From the NCBI GenBank assembly GCA_004380135.1, contig QXCR01000396.1, positions 1-10,212 of the forward strand: a stretch of 10,212 nucleotides of DNA. The letters run 5' to 3'. The notes under the pieces are model-generated. The model did no database searches and was not told the DNA's origin. It worked only from the letters and a program-made list of their open reading frames with translations. The position numbers and the translations under genes were made by a program. Below are positions 1 to 7,726 of this stretch, piece after piece. Position 1 is the first letter of the stretch; every line of letters starts with the position of its first letter. Origin of the DNA: Stemphylium vesicarium (lineage: Eukaryota > Ascomycota > Dothideomycetes > Pleosporales > Pleosporaceae).

Positions 1-133
1 GCTGCACGCTGACCCAGCCTGGCGAGATGGCCATGACCCGGATGCCCCAGCGCTGGCACGAGATGGACATGGCCTGCGTAAGAGCCAGCACACCCCCCTT
101 ACTTGCCGCATACCCCGCCCCTCCCAAAGACCT
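1..133 (-). pseudogene. Short-chain dehydrogenase/reductase, C-terminal catalytic fragment, running off the left edge
   Basis: Read on the minus strand, this stretch encodes GGAGYAASKGGVLALTQAMS, then a segment ending in RVMAISPGWV. This matches the SDR active-site helix with the YxxxK catalytic pair (Tyr codon at 112-110, Lys at 100-98) followed by the conserved N-A-x-x-P-G region, here with Met in place of the usual Asn. SDR enzymes are NAD(P)-dependent oxidoreductases of about 250-300 residues. The Rossmann TGxxxGxG half and the catalytic Ser strand should lie about 450 bp further upstream, at higher coordinates, but that DNA codes for the dioxygenase on the other strand and shows no SDR signature. 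An acceptor-like ACAG lies near 130, but a first exon beyond the next two genes is implausible. I therefore read it as a 5'-truncated copy. The frame stays open to position 1, so the rest lies outside the window. Confidence 0.6.
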
Positions 134-139
134 GTCATC

Positions 140-1192
140 ATGACTGCGCAAACTGCTGAAGGGCTCACGCCGGAGCAACTCGCCTTCTTCAATGAGAACG
201 GCTACGTATTGATACCTGATGCGCTGTCGCAAGACACGGTAAAGCAGCTACTAGAAGACACCAACAAGATGCTAAACGACTTCTCACTGGACGACCACCC
301 CATGACCAAGTTCTCAACAGGCGGCGAGGACGGCGCCGACCATGTCGGGGACAGCTACTTCCTCGACTCCGGGGATAAAGTGCGCTTCTTTTTCGAAGAG
401 GGTAATCTACGACGCCGGTATTCAATGGTAGCATGCGCAATAATGCGCTAACATAGCCTGACAGACGCCTTTGACAAGTCGGGCTCCCTGACAAAGCCCA
501 AACACCGCGCCATCAACAAGATTGGCCACTACCTGCACGAGCTTTCCCCATCATTTCGCCAAATCTCTCTCTCCGATCGCAACGCCGCCATGGCCTCCTC
601 GTTGGGGTTCCGCGACCCCCGCGTCCTACAATCCATGGTCATCTGCAAACAGCCCGAGATAGGTGGTGCAGTGCCGCCACATCAGGATAGCACCTTCTTG
701 TATACCGATCCGCCGAGCGCGGTAGGGTGGTGGTATGCACTAGAGGATGCGACAAAGGAAAACGGGTGTCTGAGCTTTGCCGCGGGGAGCCACAAGCGAG
801 CTGCCATCGAAAAGAGATTTGTCAGGACTGGCAAGGGAACCGGCTTCATCGACAACGACGGGGCCAAGTTCCCAACAAGCATAACGCCTGAGAGCAATGG
901 CGAAAACGGATACGAGATGGTGGACAAGGAAGACAAGTACGATATGGGAGAAGTCAAGGCCGGCACCCTAGTCCTGATTCATGGCAACATTCTGCACAAG
1001 AGCGAGAAGAACACCAGCAACAAGAGCAGAAACATATACACCTTCCATGTGATCGAGGGCGACCAGAGATATGACGAGCGGAACTGGCTGCAGCCACCTG
1101 CGCAGGGCTTCTCGACCTTGTCTCCGGGCAAGGCAGCAACGAACAGTACGGACGGATCAGGGACGCGACATGGGCTTGCAAAGGACTGGTAG
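140..1192 (+). CDS. Phytanoyl-CoA dioxygenase (PhyH) family protein, PHYHD1-like
   Basis: Predicted Fe(II)/2-oxoglutarate-dependent oxygenase of 329 residues in two exons, 140-401 and 465-1192. The 63-bp intron has a GTAATC donor, branch CTAAC at 448-452 and acceptor ACAG at 461-464. Splicing joins FFFEEG to DAFDKSGSLTKPK and restores the INKIGH block typical of the PHYHD1 group. The iron-binding triad is visible: H160 and D162 in HQDSTFLY and H265 in HGNILHKS, with R276 in NKSRNIYTFH as the likely 2-oxoglutarate anchor. The protein ends with NWLQPP and a short tail, about normal length. The start at 140 is the first in-frame ATG and begins with the usual TPEQLAFFNENGY helix; the frame is open further upstream but has no ATG. 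Substrate is unknown, since this subgroup hydroxylates small carboxylates or CoA esters only by analogy. The truncated SDR lies immediately upstream, leaving almost no private promoter. Confidence 0.93.
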
Positions 1193-1218
1193 ATGTATTG
1201 CTGCCGGGGGCACGAGTA

Positions 1219-1813
1219 CTACGACTTGCTTTGCACACATAGCCCAATGCCTCCAAGCACGAATGCCATTCCTATCCATGTGTCTATCGGGGGTTAGCCT
1301 CCGGCCTGTACCAAGCCTGTGCAGCGCAGCGCAGAACATACCTCGGCTGATGACCTTCTTCTCCGCCCACCATTCGCCCAGCACCGTGAACATGAATGCC
1401 AGCGAGTTCGTGATGGGCACCGTGAGGCTCAACTCGGCCTTCCCGATCAATATGAAGAACCATACACTTCCGGTGACGTTGAGCAGTAATGGCATAGCGT
1501 ATGCCGGCCGACTGAGGACTCCAATGACGGCGTACAGGACGCCAAGGACCTTCTTCTTGAGCCATGAATTGTTCGGGTCGACGAGGGCGGGGCGGTGGGG
1601 CGGCGTGTAGTTCCTGCCATGTGCGCATTAAAATCATGTTTGAATCGGAACGTCGCACAACTCAGGTGTCCTTGGTAGAGAGGTATCGTACATTGCAGCT
1701 TTCCGCATAAAGGGCGTCGTGAGTCCCCAGCATGCGCCGACCATGAGGAAGCCCAGGATCCAGCGGAAGATTGAGGGCTGAGGCTCACTGGCTACGGGCG
1801 CGTCGGGATCCAT
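1219..1813 (-). CDS. TMEM234 / UPF0546 family small multi-pass membrane protein
   Basis: Three minus-strand exons, 1813-1692, 1613-1342 and 1283-1219, encode 152 residues. The first intron (1691-1614, 78 bp) has a GTACGA donor, ends ATGGCAG and lacks an obvious CTAAC. The second (1341-1284, 58 bp) runs GTATGT to GATAG with CTAAC inside. The assembled protein shows GACWGLTTPFMRKAA near residues 26-40, as in the drug/metabolite-transporter-like EamA half-unit. It continues with LLLNVTGSVWFF (83-94), TVPITNSLAFMFT (105-117) and a final IGMAFVLGGIGLCVQSK segment (135-151). This gives about four hydrophobic helices, normal for the family. TMEM234 homologues are single EamA-like units of poorly known function, probably in an endomembrane. 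The ATG at 1813 follows a plain leader, and its N-terminal 12 residues are polar. The gene is tail to tail with the dioxygenase gene, 26 bp between stop codons. None of the exons is complete in one reading frame, so single-ORF searches miss this gene. Confidence 0.9.
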
Positions 1814-2757
1814 GGCAATATCGCAAAGACTATTGAGCTTGATCTTTGATGATAATGGGACGAAGATGTTGTTACGGTATGCCGAGCTGGCAAGCAGTTA
1901 GGCCCGCCGGCGCGCGCACGCTTGATGTTCCGATGACGCGCCAGTCTGTGCGCCGCAACCCTTCATCGCATCATTACCCAGCTACAGTTTCTAGACTGCG
2001 CCAGCGCACCGTGCGGCCCAATACACCCGGAAAATTCCAGCAATAGACCAGGACGGCAGCTCATTCGGCGGCGTAGCAGGACCCTGCAGACGTGTGTAGG
2101 TAGCTATCTTTGATCCACTGTCCTGAGTCTTAGACTAGTCAATTCACCACCAAAAAGCTCGTCCCTACCTTCTACTTCTTTTGTGATTACCAATCCATCA
2201 TTGAGGCTGACTCGAGATTGGGCCGCTACCCTATGGATGACCGGCCTACTCTTGTGACTACACCCACAGATTCGCGACCCGCGCAAACGTTTCCGAGTGA
2301 CTTCACCGGTTGGAACTGTCACTGCGCAACTGGCCCCCGAGCATCGCGTTTCGAAACCACTATCAGGGCTCCCACTCGACCTCTCATACATCCTAGACAT
2401 CCACCTATACAAAGAGATGAAGCATCAACAAAGGACTTCACCTACAAGCTGATTGTCGTGTAACGAGTACCTGCGGGCTGGGTAGTCCACCTTGGGCAGG
2501 TGACCCAGCGTCCGGTATGTGGCTGCATGGGCCATGTGCGTGCTTTCGTTGCAAAATGTCCAATCACTCCGGATACCCCCAAGATTCGCGACGTTTGGCT
2601 CCTTGGGCGGTGCAGACGCCTCAAAACTACCTGAAACCAAAGGGCTGGGGCTTAGGCCATGGCCGATTCCAACCCTGGCTTAACCCAATATCATCTAGCG
2701 CGCTAAGTATAGATGGAATCTTCACCCAGTAGGTAATGGGGAGCGAAGACCTTTGCC

Positions 2758-3024
2758 ATGTTTGGAGGTGTGGAATGTTATATCTCTGGGATGGTTTGTT
2801 TAGCATGTTTGGGTTTCTGCACTGTTGGCGCGTTACAGAAGTTGTTCCTGCAGGCTCACAATTACCACCACGCCTTGATTGATAAGGTGCAAGTACCACA
2901 TTACATTCATCGCGTCAATACTTCGTCTACCTTCCATCAGACATCACTTCGCAACGCATCCCACCCAATACCAAGAGTCCGCTCACTACGCCCATCTTGT
3001 CACGTGACTATTACAGGTCACTAA
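2758..3024 (+). other. Possible upstream open reading frame in the wetA leader
   Basis: An ATG-started frame of 88 codons begins MFGGVECYISGMVC and stops 32 bp before the wetA start codon. It has no similarity I recognise and includes a weakly hydrophobic N-terminus. It matters only if the wetA transcript starts upstream of 2758, which the sequence alone does not show. It may equally be a chance frame in non-coding DNA. Confidence 0.2.
2999..3008. promoter_or_regulatory. Palindromic E-box GTCACGTGAC upstream of wetA
   Basis: GTCACGTGAC is a perfect 10-bp inverted repeat with a CACGTG core, the site type bound by fungal bHLH factors such as Cbf1-like proteins (TCACGTG). It lies 49 bp ahead of the chosen wetA ATG. 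The role is inferred from the motif alone. Confidence 0.35.
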
Positions 3025-3027
3025 CGC

Positions 3028-3033
3028 CATTCC
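3028..3033 (+). promoter_or_regulatory. CATTCC, a match to the AbaA/TEA (ARE) site CATTCY
   Basis: AbaA, the TEA/ATTS factor that activates wetA in Aspergillus, binds CATTCY. One copy lies 24 bp before the wetA ATG and a second, GGAATG on the other strand, is at 2772-2777. About one match per kilobase is expected by chance, so this is a pointer only, and the near copy may be in the leader. Confidence 0.2.
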
Positions 3034-3056
3034 AACATCACGGCGGCACTGTGTCA

Positions 3057-4685
3057 ATGCAGTCAGTCAGAGAGAAAGACGTAAAAGTGGTCGACTTGGA
3101 CCGCCTCTTCGACGAGTATGTTGATACAGACCTACTACGTCCTTTCACCGACTCCGTGACGGATCAGCCCTACTCAGACGAGCTGGCGCGGCTCTTTGAG
3201 CTCGCTTCATCGAATAAGAGCGAGTTGTTTGGTGCTGAGCCCATGCTCGATCGGGAAACGAAGGCTGCTTGGCACAAGGCTCTCCAGGACTGCGATCAAA
3301 CCCCCACCTCATCATGGCCTGACGATTCGACATGCGCTCATCATGTTACATCTTCTATCGGAAGGGACTCTCTCAGCGACTCTGAGTTGTTGAACTTTCC
3401 AGGTGTGCTGGGGCTAGAGAAAGATCAGCCGCGGTCCATTTCTCAGCCTTCTACACCTCGACCTCACACTTCCGTTCGGCCACCTAAGAAGGCTGTATCT
3501 TTTTCCAGTCATTTACAACATCGGGGTGTTAAAAAGTCACCAGAAAGATCTTCTTTGAAATCTTCCTCGCACATGATGCAATCACCTCACTACTGCTTTC
3601 ATACTGCAGGAGCCTGGACGCGTGGAGCAAGCACTTCAATGGACGATTTTACGAAAGCCTCGTCTTACGGAATTGCTCCAGTCTCATCGCCATCCAAGCA
3701 TGCGCAACGAGATGACATCAATGGCTACCCAGCGCTAGAACACCAACACTTTACCGTTGATAGCCACTCGCAGCTTCTAACAGACGCGGAAAAGGGATCC
3801 TCGCCTTACCTGTCACCTTGTTCAGCATCGCCCGAGATGCACACTTCTAATGGAGCGTTCTACGACCAGAACGCCGAGCTCACGTTTGATCCCTTGAATG
3901 TGCCGAACCATGCTCTTTCAGCCTTGCCGACACCACCATCTAAGTTTCCATGGGCCATGACACATTGGAGCCTGGAAGAGGCTTCCACTCTCGACTTTGG
4001 CTTTACACCCACGACAGCTTTTTCCGATGGCACCAAAGCATGTGCGTGGTGGGACATCGGAATTCCGGTCACTCAACCCGCTCAGCATACAACGGAGTAC
4101 GACTCTTGGAAAGCGAGTCGGGGTCTCGATATGCAAGGTCTCGGTATCACCTGCGATGACACCTCTTTTGCTTTTGGCGGCGCAAGCACTTATGGGGCTG
4201 CTCATCCAGTCTCAAGTTCGTTTGACATGGCAACCTACGGAGCCATACACCATACACCACCAACCCAAGATCAATACCACACAGCTCCAACTGAGCATTC
4301 TTTCTCGCGCTCACCCTCACCAGCCACCCAATGGCGCATCCACCGTCGCAGACCATCATCCCACTCCCGCCATCGAGCCAGCCACTCTCAACGCCGCAAA
4401 TCCAGCCATTCATCCCACCGCTCCTCGCGCCAAACCAGCGACAGCAGCAGTGGAGGCAACAGCGGCGTTAGCTTCGTAAACTTCACCCCCGACGACAGCA
4501 GAAAGATATTAACCGGTGTGGCGCCGAGCGGAAGCAGCAAGACTAAAGCGCGAAGGGAGAAAGAGGCAGCGGAGAAGCGGCGGAAGCTTAGTCAGGCTGC
4601 TATGAAGGCGGTGCTGGAGGCGGGTGGGGATATCGATAGTATTAGACGGTTGGAACAGGAGGGCTATTTGAGTGTAGAGGGGTGA
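3057..4685 (+). CDS. wetA: Developmental regulatory protein WetA (conidium maturation)
   Basis: Single-exon gene for 542 residues. The identifying part is the C-terminal domain from about residue 472: SFVNFTPDDSRKILTGVAPS, then GSSKTKARREKEAAEKRRKL and an AGGDIDSI helix. This is the conserved ESC1/WetA-like block with a basic, probable nuclear localisation segment (495-511). The N-terminus has LDRLFDEYVDTDLL, like the short acidic F-x-x-Y-V motif near the start of other WetA proteins. Between them lies about 400 residues of Ser/Pro/His-rich, probably disordered sequence, with a Ser/His/Arg-rich tract at 426-466. Length is close to the roughly 550 residues of Aspergillus WetA. In that genus WetA acts last in the BrlA-AbaA-WetA cascade, controlling spore wall maturation, trehalose and spore dormancy; the role here is inferred from homology. 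The first in-frame ATG is 3057; the frame is open a little further up but without an ATG. It is convergent with rrp4, 285 bp apart. Confidence 0.88.
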   Translation: MQSVREKDVKVVDLDRLFDEYVDTDLLRPFTDSVTDQPYSDELARLFELASSNKSELFGAEPMLDRETKAAWHKALQDCDQTPTSSWPDDSTCAHHVTSSIGRDSLSDSELLNFPGVLGLEKDQPRSISQPSTPRPHTSVRPPKKAVSFSSHLQHRGVKKSPERSSLKSSSHMMQSPHYCFHTAGAWTRGASTSMDDFTKASSYGIAPVSSPSKHAQRDDINGYPALEHQHFTVDSHSQLLTDAEKGSSPYLSPCSASPEMHTSNGAFYDQNAELTFDPLNVPNHALSALPTPPSKFPWAMTHWSLEEASTLDFGFTPTTAFSDGTKACAWWDIGIPVTQPAQHTTEYDSWKASRGLDMQGLGITCDDTSFAFGGASTYGAAHPVSSSFDMATYGAIHHTPPTQDQYHTAPTEHSFSRSPSPATQWRIHRRRPSSHSRHRASHSQRRKSSHSSHRSSRQTSDSSSGGNSGVSFVNFTPDDSRKILTGVAPSGSSKTKARREKEAAEKRRKLSQAAMKAVLEAGGDIDSIRRLEQEGYLSVEG

Positions 4686-4970
4686 TTGTTTGGGGGGTTT
4701 GGGGGCTATGATGGTATGGGTGGCTCGTATGTTTTTCTTCTCGTTTGGAATATCACGGATGATTGTGAGGTTGTAATTGGTAAGAATTTCCCGGCCGCTG
4801 GGATCGGCTCATGTGGGGTCTACTGATGGTGTTGTTGCCTATGCCTTTAAGGCACACATGCCTGCTCTTGTTCCCTGGTTAGTCTTCTAGGATGAAGCCG
4901 GGCGTGAAGTGTGTGTAGCACGTCTTCAATCTCGCTCATTCGTCGCAGTCTCAACTCTTCCACCTCATCC

Positions 4971-6011
4971 TCAGCCGCCAGCTTCAACCTCAAGCCTGCC
5001 CAAGACAGCTTCTACAACTCCCTTTGCGCCAATGCCCCTCTCTACACCCCCTAGACTTCTCTCTTCTGCCTCCAGCTCCACCGCTCCTTCATAGACCTTG
5101 ACAATCATATCCTCGTCGACCTTTACACCACAAGCAACTAGCCCCCGGATCAGCGTGCTAACCCTAGTAATTTCGCGCATAACTCCCGGATTAATATCGT
5201 CGTTTTGACTCGAGTACAGCGTTTCCGTCACACTCTCGTCCAACCTGTTGATACCGACCTCCTTGGGATCTGCACTAGTAGCAATGTGTTTGCTGATGAA
5301 AATATACCCATTCACACCGAGCACAATGTCGATCTCGCCCGCCGCTGTGTTTAGCGTAAAGACTTGTCGCCGACTCCTAACAACCCCGCCCTTGCGACTC
5401 AGTATACCACCGCCGGCGCCACTTAAACTTGTGAACAAGCCGTTGCGCAGTTTCCCGTACTTCAGCGACCGCGTATGCAGCGACGCAGTACCGTCCTGAT
5501 GCAAACTCTGCACCTCTGCGACGAGCAAATCGCCCTCTTGGAAGAAGGTCCGGATGTTGAGCTCGTCGACTGTGGTGCGCCGCCGCAGCACGCCACCGGG
5601 CAGATTGATGCTAGATAAGGGCAGATTGGCAAGCATGGGCGCAGCAATATCGACATTCCATTTCTTCGTACCCACCGTTATTATCCGCCCTACCACCAGA
5701 TCACCGATTTCAGGCTGATAGCGCGCCCGCAGCGGCTGCACGGAAAGCAGCTTGTTCGTCTTTTGCAGCGTGCCCGCGACGGTGGATATTATGGTCGTGG
5801 AGCCCGCGGGGAGCGACGGGATATAGGTGCCGTGGCCGCGCATCCATTGCGGGTCGGAAGTTATGTGCTCGCCTGGTGTTACTATGGCTTTGGAGGAGGA
5901 GAGGGCGAGTTCGTCGTCGTCTTCGCCCATTTCGACGTCGGAATCCGTGTCGTCCCGGGCATCGCGCCGTGGTGGGAGGGGTGCGCTGGGTGGGAGGATG
6001 GAGATTGGCAT
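4971..6011 (-). CDS. rrp4: Exosome complex component Rrp4 (EXOSC2), RNA-binding cap subunit
   Basis: Intron-less gene for 346 residues. After an acidic N-terminal stretch (DDTDSDVEMGEDDDE, 20-34) comes the exosome N-terminal signature TPGEHITSDPQWMRGHGTY (45-63). The S1 RNA-binding domain follows (about 101-181: PEIGDLVVGRI, KKWNVDIAAPMLANLPLSSI, NLPGGVLRRRT). The highly conserved SLHTRSLKYGKLRNG then leads into a KH domain with the degenerate GVNG motif at 232-235. Rrp4 with Csl4 and Rrp40 forms the cap on the six-subunit PH-like ring of the RNA exosome, guiding RNA to Rrp44/Dis3 in the nucleus and cytoplasm; it is essential in yeast. The length fits fungal Rrp4, which runs a little longer than the human 293 residues because of the N-terminal extension and a Glu/Gly-rich C-terminus. 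The ATG at 6011 is followed by the expected N-terminus. Divergent from the phospholipase D-like gene. Confidence 0.96.
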   Translation of the reverse strand: MPISILPPSAPLPPRRDARDDTDSDVEMGEDDDELALSSSKAIVTPGEHITSDPQWMRGHGTYIPSLPAGSTTIISTVAGTLQKTNKLLSVQPLRARYQPEIGDLVVGRIITVGTKKWNVDIAAPMLANLPLSSINLPGGVLRRRTTVDELNIRTFFQEGDLLVAEVQSLHQDGTASLHTRSLKYGKLRNGLFTSLSGAGGGILSRKGGVVRSRRQVFTLNTAAGEIDIVLGVNGYIFISKHIATSADPKEVGINRLDESVTETLYSSQNDDINPGVMREITRVSTLIRGLVACGVKVDEDMIVKVYEGAVELEAEERSLGGVERGIGAKGVVEAVLGRLEVEAGG

Positions 6012-6316
6012 TGCGACTACTATGTATGCGCCTACGAGGGCAATGTGGTCGGCGACGGGTTGGAAATGTTCAAGCGGGCGACATGTGCGATATGTGAGCT
6101 ATGCGACGTCTTGCGTGGGTTGTCGCGGGCAATGATTGTGTCGGAGCCGTGGTGTTGCTGTTGGGTGGTAAGGGCTGGAAATTTTGGTGGGGATCGAAGC
6201 TCATTGATCATAGCTGCGGAGCTACCCGAATGCAGCCTAGACACTACGCGTCGTCATCCGCGGATTCGACGTCATCGCGTCAACAATCACATCCACAGCT
6301 ATATGATTACATGAAC
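6012..6316. promoter_or_regulatory. Shared promoter region of rrp4 and the phospholipase D-like gene
   Basis: About 300 bp separate the rrp4 start from the best-context start of the divergent HKD gene. A single ACGCGT palindrome (6246-6251), the core of the MCB site bound by MBF-type cell-cycle factors, and a CRE-like GACGTCAT (near 6268) are present. No TATA box is convincing. The plus-strand frame is open throughout from 6101 and could be translated, but its conceptual sequence there (rich in Val, Gly and Trp) does not look like a conserved protein. Confidence 0.4.
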
Positions 6317-7726
6317 ATGGCTCCGTCGTCTTCCTCTCCACCTACATCTCACTTCAATGAAGCCTTCATCTCCGCTCTCGATGCTGCGGCACCCAGTAAT
6401 GCAACTGATGATCCAAACTACTATGCTCGCTATCCTCGCTCACTCATAACCTCGTCGAATCTGGATACTTTTATGACTGGGACGGGATCCGCCATCTATG
6501 AATCTCTCGTCCCGCTCCTCGAATCTGCCAGCCATGAACTCATCCTCGTCACCTGTTTCTGGGCGCGCTCGGCGACGCTCGACACCTTGAACGGCGTGTT
6601 GAGGACATTGTCAGACAAGGCCGTAAGGAGAGGAACCGAGAAGATCAGGGTCCGCTTGTGCTTTTCTTCTAGCTCCATCTTCCAGAAACTCTTTCACAAA
6701 CAAGCCACCACAGGACAGACGTATCCACCCTCGTCGTGGACGAAAAGGCTAGGCCTCCCTGACCCGTCGGCACTGAACGGGTTGGACCTTGAGATCAAGT
6801 CCATCTTCATCCTTCCTTTTAGCGTCATGCATCCCAAGTTCATCATTGTCGACCGGAAGACTGCAGTCCTGCCGAGCTGCAACATTAGCTGGGAAGAGTG
6901 GTTTGAAGGTGCTGTTACCCTTACGGGACCAATAGTAGACCAGTTCCTCAAGTTCTATCGCACTTTCTGGGAGCAGCGACATGACGAGCCCACAAAGCTA
7001 GACGCTGCAGATAGCGCCCCTACAAAGCATCACGACGCCTTGAAGTCATTCGTTCAGCTTTCCGTTCGTGACATACACACCGTGTTCCTTCCGAGCCCCC
7101 ATCGTCGAAATCCACGATTCAGTTTCACTGCATCTCAAGAAGCTCTTCAGGCACCACCAACACCACTGAACGTTTTCGTCCTCACTCTCTTTGCAAAGGC
7201 CGAGCGCAGCATCCGGATCCAAACTCCGAATGTCACTGCGCCACCTGTTCTGTCTGCTATACTTCGAGCCTTGGCGCGTGGTGTCGACGTACGCATACTG
7301 ACATCTGAGCGCCTCATGATACTCGAGCAGCTAGTAACAGCAGGTACTACGACATCACGCTGCATAAAAAAGCTCATCAAGCGGTACCAACGCCTTTGCG
7401 CTGAAAGCCAGCATCCCACCGATGAAGAAGCGGCTATCGCGTCGCCTAAGCCGGGCTCGTTGCATGTCTCCTACTTTGAGCCTATTGGCGGGCCGACGAA
7501 AAGAGGGGATGAGGGAGGAGAGCCGCAACAGTCGCATCTCAAGATGACTATTGTAGATGATGAGGTTGTTGTGCTTGGTTCGGGGAATCTGGATCGTGCT
7601 AGTTGGTTTACCAGTCAAGAGCTGGGTGTTGCGTTTTTTGGGAAGGAGGTTGTGGAGGGGATTGGTGGTAAGGTGGATGAGGGTGTGGAGGGAAGGAGTC
7701 GGGTTGTTTTTGATAGTGGACGGTGA
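6317..7726 (+). CDS. Phospholipase D superfamily (HKD) protein, fungal PLD-like
   Basis: Single-exon gene, 469 residues from the ATG at 6317. Two HKD half-sites are present: H172-x-K174-x4-D179 in HPKFIIVDRKTAVLPSCN, and H407-x-K409-x4-D414 in HLKMTIVDDEVVVLGSGN. The two together form one active site in PLD enzymes, which transfer phosphatidyl groups through a covalent His intermediate. The N-terminal domain has TGTGSAIYESLVPLLESA and ILVTCFWARSATLDTLNGVL, the usual first strand and helix. There are no PX, PH or C2 domains, so it is not the classical Spo14 type; substrate may be a phospholipid such as cardiolipin or something else. The start is uncertain: in-frame ATGs also occur at 6101, 6230 and 6311, adding up to 72 residues. 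I chose 6317 because AACATGG gives the best eukaryotic context and conserved sequence only begins near 6355. The first site ends SCN rather than GSxN. Confidence 0.85.
   Translation: MAPSSSSPPTSHFNEAFISALDAAAPSNATDDPNYYARYPRSLITSSNLDTFMTGTGSAIYESLVPLLESASHELILVTCFWARSATLDTLNGVLRTLSDKAVRRGTEKIRVRLCFSSSSIFQKLFHKQATTGQTYPPSSWTKRLGLPDPSALNGLDLEIKSIFILPFSVMHPKFIIVDRKTAVLPSCNISWEEWFEGAVTLTGPIVDQFLKFYRTFWEQRHDEPTKLDAADSAPTKHHDALKSFVQLSVRDIHTVFLPSPHRRNPRFSFTASQEALQAPPTPLNVFVLTLFAKAERSIRIQTPNVTAPPVLSAILRALARGVDVRILTSERLMILEQLVTAGTTTSRCIKKLIKRYQRLCAESQHPTDEEAAIASPKPGSLHVSYFEPIGGPTKRGDEGGEPQQSHLKMTIVDDEVVVLGSGNLDRASWFTSQELGVAFFGKEVVEGIGGKVDEGVEGRSRVVFDSGR

Larger units (their letters stand above)
1814..3056. 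promoter_or_regulatory. Intergenic region between the divergent TMEM234-like gene and wetA
   Basis: This 1.24 kb stretch has no recognisable gene on either strand; open frames within it are short and match nothing I know. It must hold the promoters and leaders of both flanking genes. Three things stand out: a GC-rich CCGCCGGCGCGCGCACGC tract near 1904-1921, an 88-codon ATG frame at 2758-3024 just ahead of wetA, and a 10-bp palindrome at 2999-3008. wetA is a developmentally controlled gene in Aspergillus, where AbaA acts on its promoter, so a long upstream region fits that role. Confidence 0.6.

Noticed and set aside
2997..3056. Extension of WetA by 20 residues from position 2997
   Set aside because: The codon at 2997 is TTG; nuclear fungal genes normally start with ATG and the first in-frame ATG is 3057.
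3997..4479. 160-codon plus-strand frame inside wetA
   Set aside because: A frame-shifted reading of the Ser/His-rich wetA segment, with low-complexity product and no own similarity.
5763..6314. Plus-strand frames of up to 183 codons across the rrp4 gene
   Set aside because: They are antisense to the clearly conserved Rrp4 N-terminus and have skewed composition; shadows of the real gene.
6101..6316. Phospholipase D-like start at 6101
   Set aside because: It is an ATG, but the added sequence resembles no PLD N-terminus and uses most of the promoter space shared with rrp4. Kept as an alternative only.
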